64,000 bases of DNA, taken from an uncultured Porphyromonadaceae bacterium. Its GTDB lineage: Bacteria > Bacteroidota > Bacteroidia > Bacteroidales > Barnesiellaceae. Shown here piece after piece: positions 26,497-34,449 of this stretch (the first letter of the stretch is position 1; the number at the start of each line of letters is the position of its first letter). The stretch covers positions 124,001 through 188,000 of the forward strand of contig UPYI01000003.1 of the NCBI GenBank assembly GCA_900538555.1, written 5' to 3'. The notes beneath the pieces are model-generated. The model was not told where the DNA came from, made no database searches, and saw only the letters and a program-made list of their open reading frames with translations. The position numbers and the translations under genes are program-made.

Positions 26497-27774
26497 ATGA
26501 CCTCAACGGACATACAACAAGTAAAACAACGATTCGGAATCATCGGCAATGCGCCGGGATTGATCCGGGCAATCACGCGTGCCCTGCAAATCGCACCGAT
26601 AGACCTCGCTGTGCTGGTAACAGGCGAAAGCGGTGCGGGTAAAGAGGTATTCCCGCAAATCATACACAACAACAGTCCCCGGAAGCACAACCGATACATC
26701 GCGGTCAATTGCGGTGCCATCCCCGAAGGAACGATCGACTCGGAATTGTTCGGGCACGAGAAAGGAGCTTTTACGGGTGCGGTAGCAACCCGTAAAGGGT
26801 ATTTCGAAGAGGCGGACGGAGGCACGATCTTCCTCGACGAAGTGGGCGAACTGCCTCTGACAACACAAGCCCGGCTCCTGCGTGTGCTGGAAACCGGCGA
26901 ATTCCTGAAAGTAGGATCGTCGTCGGTATTGAAAACGAACGTGCGCATCGTAGCTGCAACCAATCTGGATATGGTCAAGGCGGTTTCGGAAGGCAAGTTC
27001 CGCGAAGACCTGTATTATCGTCTGAGTACGATACATATCGAAATTCCCCCTCTGCGCGAACGGGCAGAGGATATTCTGTTGCTATTCCGCAAATTCTCAT
27101 CGGAGTTCGCCGAGAAATACCGGATGCCGACCATCCAATTGTCGGAGAATGCCCGGCAGGTATTGCTGAACTACCGTTGGCCCGGAAACGTGCGCCAATT
27201 GAAAAACATCACCGAACAGATTTCGATTTTCGAAACTGCCCGGGAAGTGACCGGCGAAATTCTGCAAGAGTATCTTCCGCAATACAACATCGAACGTCTG
27301 CCGGCTTTAACCACGCAAAAAAGCCTGTCGGACAACGACCGCATGTTTTTTGAGAACGAACGCGAAATGCTCTACAACGCGATGTTCAAGTTGCAGAAAG
27401 AGGTGAACGAACTGCGTACGATCGTAAACGAGATGTCGGCATACCGGCATCACAGCGAACCGGAAAACGCCTGCACCGTAATCACTCCGCAAACGACACA
27501 CCTGCCCGCCAACGTCACCCATCTGACACCGGCTCCGGTGCATCATCGCACAGCACAAGACATCGAAGACAAGGAGAGCGAAATCATCACGGGAGAGAAC
27601 GACTATATCGAGAGCCATATCGTGGAACAACCCACCACCCTCGAAGATACGGAACGGGAAACCATCCGCAAATCGCTGATACGCAACAACGGGAAACGAA
27701 AGAAAACAGCCGAAGAACTGCAAATTTCGGAACGTACATTGTATCGGAAAATTAAAGAATATCACTTGGAATGA
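26497..27774 (+). CDS. Sigma54-interacting AAA+ transcriptional activator
   Basis: The 425-residue protein has no N-terminal receiver or sensor domain. It starts almost directly with the AAA+ domain: Walker A GESGAGKE (43-50), the sigma54-contact loop GAFTGA (90-95), Walker B IFLDEV (111-116) and the arginine-finger region REDLYYRLS. A ~110-residue linker of low complexity follows, then a Fis-type helix-turn-helix at the C-terminus (KKTAEELQISERTLYRKI). Its stop overlaps the lptE start by 4 nt. The lack of a sensor means activity is controlled by its level or a partner. Similar genes sit next to lptE in many Bacteroidetes, which suggests an envelope role. Confidence 0.94.
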   Translation: MTSTDIQQVKQRFGIIGNAPGLIRAITRALQIAPIDLAVLVTGESGAGKEVFPQIIHNNSPRKHNRYIAVNCGAIPEGTIDSELFGHEKGAFTGAVATRKGYFEEADGGTIFLDEVGELPLTTQARLLRVLETGEFLKVGSSSVLKTNVRIVAATNLDMVKAVSEGKFREDLYYRLSTIHIEIPPLRERAEDILLLFRKFSSEFAEKYRMPTIQLSENARQVLLNYRWPGNVRQLKNITEQISIFETAREVTGEILQEYLPQYNIERLPALTTQKSLSDNDRMFFENEREMLYNAMFKLQKEVNELRTIVNEMSAYRHHSEPENACTVITPQTTHLPANVTHLTPAPVHHRTAQDIEDKESEIITGENDYIESHIVEQPTTLEDTERETIRKSLIRNNGKRKKTAEELQISERTLYRKIKEYHLE

Positions 27775-28283
27775 CTTCAAAACTGAAATACGGCTTATTA
27801 TTGTCGGCTCTCGTCATATTGTCGGCTTGTACGATTTCATACCGGTTCAACGGGGCTTCGATCGATTACAGCAAGACCAAAACCATTTCCGTATCGAACT
27901 TCCCGATCAAAGCGGCATTGGTATATCCGCCTTTGGAGGAGGTATTTGTCAATGCCCTCAAAAACTCCTATACCCGGCAAACCCGGCTGATCATGGTGAA
28001 CAGCGGCGGCGACCTGCAATTGGAAGGTGAAATTACGAACTACGACCTGTCTCCGCAAGCCGTAGGTTCGGATGCCTATGCAACGCAAACCCGGCTGACG
28101 ATAACCGTGCGCGTGCGATTCACGAATACATCGAATCCGGATCTGGACATCAACCAGAGTTTCTCGGCATACCGCGATTTTTCCAGTTCGCAGATGCTTA
28201 CCGACGTACAGGACGAACTGATCAAACAGATCTCCGACGAGCTGGTAGACCAAATATTCAACGCCACTGTGGCTCAATGGTAA
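27771..28283 (+). CDS. lptE: LPS-assembly lipoprotein LptE-like protein
   Basis: The 170-residue product has a lipoprotein signal peptide (LVILSACTI, Cys20) followed by YRFNGASIDYSKTKTISVSNF and the pattern LQLEGEITNYDLSPQAV. This is how Bacteroidetes LptE proteins look. LptE sits in the outer membrane inside the LptD barrel and helps place LPS in the outer leaflet. The family is divergent, so the call rests on motif layout and on the usual neighbours (sigma54 activator upstream, TPR and secG downstream). It overlaps the upstream gene by 4 nt and the downstream one by 7 nt. Confidence 0.88.
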   Translation: MTSKLKYGLLLSALVILSACTISYRFNGASIDYSKTKTISVSNFPIKAALVYPPLEEVFVNALKNSYTRQTRLIMVNSGGDLQLEGEITNYDLSPQAVGSDAYATQTRLTITVRVRFTNTSNPDLDINQSFSAYRDFSSSQMLTDVQDELIKQISDELVDQIFNATVAQW

Positions 28284-29008
28284 CCGATATGGATCGCGAT
28301 GACATTCTACGGATCGTACAGGGTGAAACCGTGTTGATAGGCGCCGACGAAGTGACGGCGTTGGAACGCCGTTATCCATACTTCCCGATCCCGACCTTAT
28401 TGCTGCTGAAACAGAATCCGCCCCGACCGGGACAAACGACATCGCACCTGCAACGGGCGGCTATCTATGTATCCGACCGCACATCATTATATACCTTGCT
28501 GTACGGTGTACGACCACAGGCGGAAGAACTCTATCCCGATGCACACCCGCAAACGGGCGACACGACCTTATCGGCAATCGACCGGTTTCTTTCCACTTAT
28601 GCCGCGGGAGCAAGCAGCGATCTATCCGACCTGCCTGTTATCGCTTCGCTGGACTATCTGAGCGTTACCGACGATACCCCCATTCCCGACACTCAACCCG
28701 ACGAGGAAGACCGGCGTATCGATAGTTTTTTGGACGCATTGGCAAACGGTTCGCTCGGGAAAGCCGCCGCACCTGCCGAAAAACCGGAGTCCGTGCCCGA
28801 CTATTCGTTTGAAGATGAAGAAGGAAACGAGGAAGAAGACCCTTTCCTGACCGAAAGTTTAGCTAAAATATACATCAAACAACGCAGATATTCCAAAGCT
28901 TTGGAAATAATTAAAAAATTAAGTTTGAAATATCCAGAAAAAAATGTTTACTTTGCAGACCAAATTAGATTTTTAGAAAAATTGATTATTAACATAAAAA
29001 ACAACTAA
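28277..29008 (+). CDS. Tetratricopeptide-like protein of unknown function
   Basis: The product (243 residues; ATG 28289 is a possible alternative start that removes four residues) is soluble and acidic. The C-terminal ~50 residues contain one clear TPR-like helix pair (AKIYIKQRRYSKALEIIKKLSLKYPEKN). The middle is low-complexity (EDEEGNEEEDPF). No enzymatic motif is seen. It is always in tight linkage here with lptE and secG (4-nt gap to secG), so a role in envelope or export assembly is plausible but unproven. Confidence 0.78.
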   Translation: MVTDMDRDDILRIVQGETVLIGADEVTALERRYPYFPIPTLLLLKQNPPRPGQTTSHLQRAAIYVSDRTSLYTLLYGVRPQAEELYPDAHPQTGDTTLSAIDRFLSTYAAGASSDLSDLPVIASLDYLSVTDDTPIPDTQPDEEDRRIDSFLDALANGSLGKAAAPAEKPESVPDYSFEDEEGNEEEDPFLTESLAKIYIKQRRYSKALEIIKKLSLKYPEKNVYFADQIRFLEKLIINIKNN

Positions 29009-29012
29009 TAAA

Positions 29013-29339
29013 ATGTCCGTATTTCTTACCGTCCTAATTCTGATCGCATCGGTACTGATGATCGGTATCGTATTGATTCAGAAATCGAAAGGTGGAGGTC
29101 TTGCCTCTAACTTCGCTTCGTCCAACCAAATCATGGGTGTACGTAAAACAACCGATTTCGTAGAAAAAACAACATGGGTGCTTGCCGCTACTATCGTAGT
29201 ATTGAGCATCGCAACGGCTTTGGTTGGTCACAACAAACCGCAAGAAGCCACTCCGATAGTAACTCCGATAGAGAATACATTGCCGGCTGCGGCTACTCCC
29301 GGATTCGAAGTTCCGGAAACTCCGGCATCGGCTGAATAA
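29013..29339 (+). CDS. secG: Preprotein translocase subunit SecG
   Basis: The 108-residue protein has two membrane helices (VFLTVLILIASVLMIGIVLIQ and TWVLAATIVVLSIATALVG) separated by the conserved loop KSKGGGLAS. This matches SecG of the SecYEG channel in the inner membrane. A Pro/Thr/Ala-rich tail extends it, as is common in Bacteroidetes. It is the last gene of the operon and is followed by a strong hairpin. Confidence 0.96.
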   Translation: MSVFLTVLILIASVLMIGIVLIQKSKGGGLASNFASSNQIMGVRKTTDFVEKTTWVLAATIVVLSIATALVGHNKPQEATPIVTPIENTLPAAATPGFEVPETPASAE

Positions 29340-29355
29340 TCTACAAGACCGAATA

Positions 29356-29400
29356 AAAAGGAACAGCGTCGTAATTTAGATTACGACGCTGTTCCTTTTG
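29356..29400. terminator. Terminator after secG (bidirectional)
   Basis: AAAAGGAACAGCGTCGTAAT and its complement form a near-perfect 19-bp stem with a 4-nt loop, flanked by A and T tracts. It also lies downstream of the converging regulator gene. Confidence 0.92.
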
Positions 29401-29454
29401 TTTCTCTTCCCGCTCACTGCTTCATATCTATTCAGAATGTTGCAGAATCCCCTC

Positions 29455-32022
29455 CTACCCGTGGCAGTCGCGTTCCACAATTTCATCGAACGAAAGCAGA
29501 GGAGCTTCGCCCAGCAACAGTTCGTAATCGTGGCAAAATTTATCGAAGCATTGTTTCGACTGCACTTTCTTTCCGCTCCGATACAATGAGCGGCACTTCA
29601 CCGCCATAGCCCGTTCGTGCAAACTATCCTGTATGAGAATGACGTTGCAAATGCCGATCGTGTATGGAGAATTGGACGGAAGCGCATCTAAACAAGCCGT
29701 CATAAATTCGATGCACGCATCGGAATAAGACGATTTATAATCGTCCAACTCCTCGAAATTGAAGTTATACAACAATTGTCCTCTCGAACATACCGCAAGC
29801 AACCTTTCGAGCTCCGCCGGAGCCACGCCACCCGGTTCCCGGAAATGGCGCAAGACAAAATCCAAATCGCAATAGACCTCTTTATCGAAATCGATCCGCC
29901 AGCAATTGTCCTGCTTCAAGAAAGTTATGCCTCCTATTTCGTCGAGTAAAGTGCGTAGTTTACGGACATTGACATTCCGGTTGTTCGTGACTTTATTGCG
30001 TTCCATGCCATACCAGAACATCTCATCCAACTGTTCCGTGGGAACGCCTTCCGAACGGAACAGCCGTTCCGCCAGACAATAGACAAACATCTTTTTCACG
30101 ATACCGGTAAACGCCCCCGTGCGATCTTCTCCCCGCCGGTCGATCACTTTAAATTCGCCCAACAGATAGATTTTCGATCCCTGTATCTCCTCATCGACAG
30201 GTCGAACGGCAGCCGCAGGCATACCCCCTTCCCGGGGTAAGGTGACTTCCGCAGCAGACTTCCGTTTGCGGGTTCTCAGCACACCCCACCCTGCCGCTAT
30301 CGCCGACAGCAACAAAAGGGCGAGGGAAAGAATCTTCGGCACGGACAAGAACGGGGAGGTGACGCTCTGTAACGTATCTGCCCGATCGGTCAACGGCGGA
30401 TAATAAAGCGAACAAGCTCTCAACGAGAACCGGTTTACATCCTCTTTTTGCAACAGTACGGTATAGAGAAATGTCTTTTGCAAATACGTATCGTAATACG
30501 AATACAGGTCGCAAAAGGATTCGGTATCCTGAAAAACAAACGGTATGGAGTCGTCGGAGAGGCGGCAGGTCATTTCCGGTATGTCGATCTCCGCCAGTCT
30601 TACAACCGAACGGTAGCGATCGCCCGGATAGACCAATGTATAGATTTTTTCATCATCGACAACCAATGAGTTGCTAAAAACGAAATGCGTACCGGTTTCG
30701 TGGGTCACTTCGCCCAAACAAGCCACCGTATCGGCATCCAAATCAATCCTGTACAAGTCGAACATATTGCAGGGAGCCTCCTCCTGCTTTCCGCTGCGGC
30801 TACCCAGACCGCCCAGCAACAACATGCGCCCCGAATCGTCCAACCCGGCGGAAGCGAGATAACGGGGTGCAACCGTCTCTTTCAGATCGGTATGAGACCA
30901 AGAGCCTGTATGCAGATCGAACCGGTTCAACAGGCTGTTGTACGCATACCAACCATACCCCCCGTACATCACGATCCGCCGGTTTCGGGTATCGAACAGA
31001 CGGTTGTGATGCAATATGCCTTCATTCCCGGCAATACGGTCGCCCGACCACTCTCCGCGGTCGATATGATAAACAAGCACCCGATTTTCGATTCCATTAT
31101 AAGCCAACAGGGTATTGTCTGCCGGATTATAAATCAAATGACTGTAATCCGGCAATCCGCCTTCCGGCGCACGGATCACCGATTCGCAACGTCTGCCAAA
31201 GACATCATAAACAAGCAACGAATCGCGCAAAGCCAGATAGACCCGATTGTGAACGGCATCGATCGCCATCGCCGGAACAGCTTCGGAACAGACTGTAAAT
31301 TCGGCAGTCGGTCGCCATTCCAAATGACGGTTCAGCTCCCACACGCCATTGCTTACCCGCGCGGGATGCCCGTCGGCATCATACACCCAACCCTCGTCGG
31401 TATGTTGTGCCAACTGCCAGTAGCGAAGAGTCTCGTCCCGACGGTTCCGGATCCGAATATTTTTTATCACCATCGGAGCGACATCGGTAGTATGGAGCTT
31501 CGGGTGATCGTTCGCCCCGAACAGGAATGATGTCTTTCCCAACCGCACGAATGCCGGAGCTACTACCGTCATCGTATCTACCCGGCAGCTTATCCGCGAC
31601 CTGTCGGCAATGATCTCCACCTCTTTCCATCGATCTTTATAGGTGTCGCGGTTTATGAAAATATCTTCCCGGTAACGTATGTCCCCGTTACGGTTCAGCA
31701 CTACGGTCATCTTATTTTCTCCGATACAAGAAATCAGGTCGAGGCATTCCGTCTCATCGACCCAGATTCGGAATACATAACCATACGACGATACGGCAAA
31801 CAACAGTTTCAGATCGAAACTCAATGTAAAGCCGTCGGAAAGATCGAGCGGTGCCGTGGGAGTAAGATCGAGCATCGTGCGCCGGTCTTTGTTTACATCC
31901 TCTTTCGACTTGAATTCCAGCCCGACAGAATACCGCCCCGCCCCTGCATTTTCAATATTTGCAGCGAGTTCATTTATACCGAACAGACAGATTATTATAA
32001 AGACAGCGACTTTTCTGATCAT
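29455..32022 (-). CDS. Membrane-spanning regulator: LamG-like + Kelch-like sensor, TM helix, cytosolic winged helix/BTAD-like
   Basis: From ATG 32022 the protein has 855 residues. It has a signal peptide (VAVFIIICLFGINELAA) and a concanavalin/LamG-like domain (~45-205, FTLSFDLKLL). A beta-propeller of Kelch-like repeats follows (~210-540; RRIVMYGGYGWYAYNSLLNRFD, GRMLLLGGLGSRSG). One membrane helix lies at ~560-584 (ILSLALLLLSAIAAGWGVL), then a cytosolic part. That part (~617-850) has LLGEFKVIDRRGED...NNRNVNVRKLRTLLDEIGG...WRIDF, the pattern of an OmpR/SARP-type winged helix, followed by a helical BTAD-like region. No kinase domain exists. I infer a one-component sensor of an extracellular ligand that controls the adjacent glycan genes. 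Upstream in-frame codons to 32178 are rejected as start because they precede the signal peptide. Confidence 0.72.
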   Translation of the reverse strand: MIRKVAVFIIICLFGINELAANIENAGAGRYSVGLEFKSKEDVNKDRRTMLDLTPTAPLDLSDGFTLSFDLKLLFAVSSYGYVFRIWVDETECLDLISCIGENKMTVVLNRNGDIRYREDIFINRDTYKDRWKEVEIIADRSRISCRVDTMTVVAPAFVRLGKTSFLFGANDHPKLHTTDVAPMVIKNIRIRNRRDETLRYWQLAQHTDEGWVYDADGHPARVSNGVWELNRHLEWRPTAEFTVCSEAVPAMAIDAVHNRVYLALRDSLLVYDVFGRRCESVIRAPEGGLPDYSHLIYNPADNTLLAYNGIENRVLVYHIDRGEWSGDRIAGNEGILHHNRLFDTRNRRIVMYGGYGWYAYNSLLNRFDLHTGSWSHTDLKETVAPRYLASAGLDDSGRMLLLGGLGSRSGKQEEAPCNMFDLYRIDLDADTVACLGEVTHETGTHFVFSNSLVVDDEKIYTLVYPGDRYRSVVRLAEIDIPEMTCRLSDDSIPFVFQDTESFCDLYSYYDTYLQKTFLYTVLLQKEDVNRFSLRACSLYYPPLTDRADTLQSVTSPFLSVPKILSLALLLLSAIAAGWGVLRTRKRKSAAEVTLPREGGMPAAAVRPVDEEIQGSKIYLLGEFKVIDRRGEDRTGAFTGIVKKMFVYCLAERLFRSEGVPTEQLDEMFWYGMERNKVTNNRNVNVRKLRTLLDEIGGITFLKQDNCWRIDFDKEVYCDLDFVLRHFREPGGVAPAELERLLAVCSRGQLLYNFNFEELDDYKSSYSDACIEFMTACLDALPSNSPYTIGICNVILIQDSLHERAMAVKCRSLYRSGKKVQSKQCFDKFCHDYELLLGEAPLLSFDEIVERDCHG

Positions 32023-32160
32023 TGGATTGCACCCTAAAATTGTGGTATTAGCAAGGCAAAAATAATCAATTAAGAACGATCTTAAAACAGTTTCGGAGAA
32101 AACCTTACCACACCATATTCCTATCCCTACCGGATATTGTCGAGCCATCCCCCAAAAAGC

Positions 32161-32196
32161 AGGGCGGAGGCACACCACTTACCGCACCCCCGCCCT
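32161..32196 (-). terminator. Probable terminator of the discoidin/toroid gene pair
   Basis: AGGGCGG and CCGCCCT pair across a 22-nt loop. On the minus strand the stem is followed by GCTTTTT, 25 nt after the stop of the downstream gene. Confidence 0.6.
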
Positions 32197-32220
32197 ATCG
32201 GTTATAGAACTTTTCAGAAC

Positions 32221-34434
32221 CTATCGGCTTCCATATACTTCGAAATCTTCGATCCGCATCCAGCCCGACTGTTTGTCGGAGGGTATCTCCAATTTGATAT
32301 ACCGGGCTTTCACGGGTGTTTCCAACCGCACCTCTTTTTCATGCAAGGTTTTATCGAACGTCTTGCCGGTGACGACGGGAATCCATTCGTCGGACGATAC
32401 GCCCACATTGTGCCGACTGACATAGACATTGTATCCGGTAATCCAATCCTCATGGTCGAGCAAACGGAAACGGGTTACATCGTACTCCGATTCCAAGTCG
32501 ATGATCGCCCACGCCGGATTGCCGCCGAACGCCGCCCAGATATTGCCGGAAAGCCCGTCGAGCAGATTTGCCGGAGTCTCGCGGTAGCAGTTGTGTCCAT
32601 GCGCCGATACCACAGTCTTACCGACACTGATCAGATCGCCCCGATCGACAGGGCGCGAATAAGTTCCGTAGATATCGAAACCGTAAATCCAGATTTTCTT
32701 CGGATCGGTTCCGCCGCCGACCGCCTCGAATTTCACATAACGGGCTTCTACCGGCGTATCCAGCGTTTTGGTTTTGATCTCCTGATCGGCTACTCCGGTT
32801 TCGGAGATGATCTCCTGCCAATCGCCGTCGTCCGTACCGGTCGTACTGACATAGACCTTATAGCTGCTCACATTGGTTACGCCCTCCTCTTTTTCATACC
32901 AGCGTCCGTCGCGGAATTCTATCTTCTCGATAAGGTAGTAGTCTGCCAACGAAAAGATCACCCACGGGTTTTCCACCGTCGTAGAAAACCATTTGTCGCT
33001 TCGGGATTGCACCTCATCCTCACCGAGCAGCAAGTTGTAGGCACTTTCGTCATTGTTCGCCCAGCCGCTCGACGAATGGAGGCTGACTGTGCGTTTGCCC
33101 CACCCGTTGCGCGGAGCAATACTGATCAGATTTTCAGGCAAACTCACCCTGTCGGGCTGAGCCGGAAGACCGACCGATTTGCGCAGGCGAGCCATTGCCC
33201 AGCACCACCACGACGATTGTTCGCCATTTCCGGCATCGCGTGAGGTCCACACCATATTTTTCATCTTATCGACATCGCTCCGGTCTATCCGATCGTTGTG
33301 TTTATAACCGTCGCCTTCCAGCCAAGCGAATTCCATATATATTTTCTTTCCGGCATTAGAGGCTTTGATCAACTCCAATATTTCCAGCATCCGTCCGTAG
33401 TTCCCTTCCGAACGGGCAAAATCCAGTTCCCACCCGATACCTTTACCGATCACTTCGTTCGTGAATGTTCCGTCGGGATAAATATCGGTCGGCATCCACT
33501 TGATTCCGCCGGTAGTCTGCAACCAATGGCTATCCATGTATGCCATCGTATTTTTCAGGATCTCGGGATCGACACTCCAACCGGCGGCTATCGGCGACAT
33601 ATTCACCCAACCCATTCCCGCATAGGTATCACCTCCGTTACCATTGGGCACAAGCATCTCGGCGAAAGTAGGCTTACCGTCGCGCTCGATAACCAAATGA
33701 CGTTTGATGCCGTCGGTAAGAATCTCCAATTTGCGGCTCCAATCGGCAATCTGTTTCGGGGCATTGTGACGCTCGGCTACTTTCAGCATTTCCGTCAATG
33801 CCGCCCCTACAAAACTTTGGGTGAGCAGGTCGTAGGTATCCCAACGACGGAAATCGCGGGAATGCTCGAATGCGATATTCCGTACAAGCCCCGGTTCGAT
33901 CGACCATCCACCATATTGAAAGAATGTACGGTCGCAGGTACGGGACATCAACTTGCTGACCTGTTCCCATGTATCGTCCTCAAACCGGGTATGACCTCGT
34001 TGGAGGGCAAGACGCGCCCACGCCAGAATCACATGGGCTTGTCCGTCGATCTGATGTTCGTCGCTGTAAATGCTCAATCCGCGCTCCAATACATGAGGGA
34101 CGCGCTCGAACCCGTTTTTCGTAACGGCATCCAACACATATTTGATATTGCGCTCCGCATCGTCGTAACGTTCCGTTTCCAGAAACAACAGTACCAATGC
34201 TCCGGTAGTACGGGGATACATTCCGGCATACGCTCCGGTAAGCGATTCGGGCAAATAACCGTCTGTTTCCAAACGATCGACCAGCGAATAATAGGTTTTG
34301 GAATAGAGTGTTTCAATAGCAGGGTCCTGCAACTTCGCCTTTACATCGTCGGCAGTCTGTGCGAACCCATTCCCGCCGACAAACAATGCAGCGCAGGTAA
34401 CGGCAGAGATCACATAAGAATATACTGTTTTCAT
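32221..34434 (-). CDS. Putative (alpha/alpha)-toroid glycosidase with two discoidin (F5/8C, CBM32-like) domains
   Basis: The 737-residue protein has a signal peptide (AALFVGGNGFAQ). A mostly helical ~400-residue domain follows (SKTYYSLVDRLETDGYLPESLTGAY, DEHQIDGQAHVILAWARLAL, IGKGIGWELDFARSEGNYGRM), resembling (alpha/alpha)-barrel glycosidases; I cannot name the family. Two beta-sandwich domains of the discoidin type occupy ~440-590 and ~600-735. Such domains bind galactose- or GlcNAc-type sugars. It has no T9SS tail, unlike its paralog directly upstream (15-nt gap), so it probably stays in the periplasm. The DNA of the discoidin part is almost identical to that of the paralog. Confidence 0.75.
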   Translation of the reverse strand: MKTVYSYVISAVTCAALFVGGNGFAQTADDVKAKLQDPAIETLYSKTYYSLVDRLETDGYLPESLTGAYAGMYPRTTGALVLLFLETERYDDAERNIKYVLDAVTKNGFERVPHVLERGLSIYSDEHQIDGQAHVILAWARLALQRGHTRFEDDTWEQVSKLMSRTCDRTFFQYGGWSIEPGLVRNIAFEHSRDFRRWDTYDLLTQSFVGAALTEMLKVAERHNAPKQIADWSRKLEILTDGIKRHLVIERDGKPTFAEMLVPNGNGGDTYAGMGWVNMSPIAAGWSVDPEILKNTMAYMDSHWLQTTGGIKWMPTDIYPDGTFTNEVIGKGIGWELDFARSEGNYGRMLEILELIKASNAGKKIYMEFAWLEGDGYKHNDRIDRSDVDKMKNMVWTSRDAGNGEQSSWWCWAMARLRKSVGLPAQPDRVSLPENLISIAPRNGWGKRTVSLHSSSGWANNDESAYNLLLGEDEVQSRSDKWFSTTVENPWVIFSLADYYLIEKIEFRDGRWYEKEEGVTNVSSYKVYVSTTGTDDGDWQEIISETGVADQEIKTKTLDTPVEARYVKFEAVGGGTDPKKIWIYGFDIYGTYSRPVDRGDLISVGKTVVSAHGHNCYRETPANLLDGLSGNIWAAFGGNPAWAIIDLESEYDVTRFRLLDHEDWITGYNVYVSRHNVGVSSDEWIPVVTGKTFDKTLHEKEVRLETPVKARYIKLEIPSDKQSGWMRIEDFEVYGSR
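32225..33120 (-). repeat. Long duplicated segment, copy A (discoidin domains)
   Basis: This ~0.9-kb segment encodes the two discoidin domains. It is nearly identical at DNA level to 34712-35605, including a stretch of over 300 bases with no difference (around 32660-32985), whereas the N-terminal parts of the two genes differ at many codons. Confidence 0.9.
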
Positions 34435-34449
34435 TTCTTTTCGGATAAA

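Noticed and set aside
32023..32178. Upstream extension of the Kelch/SARP regulator
   Set aside because: 52 residues would precede an evident signal peptide.
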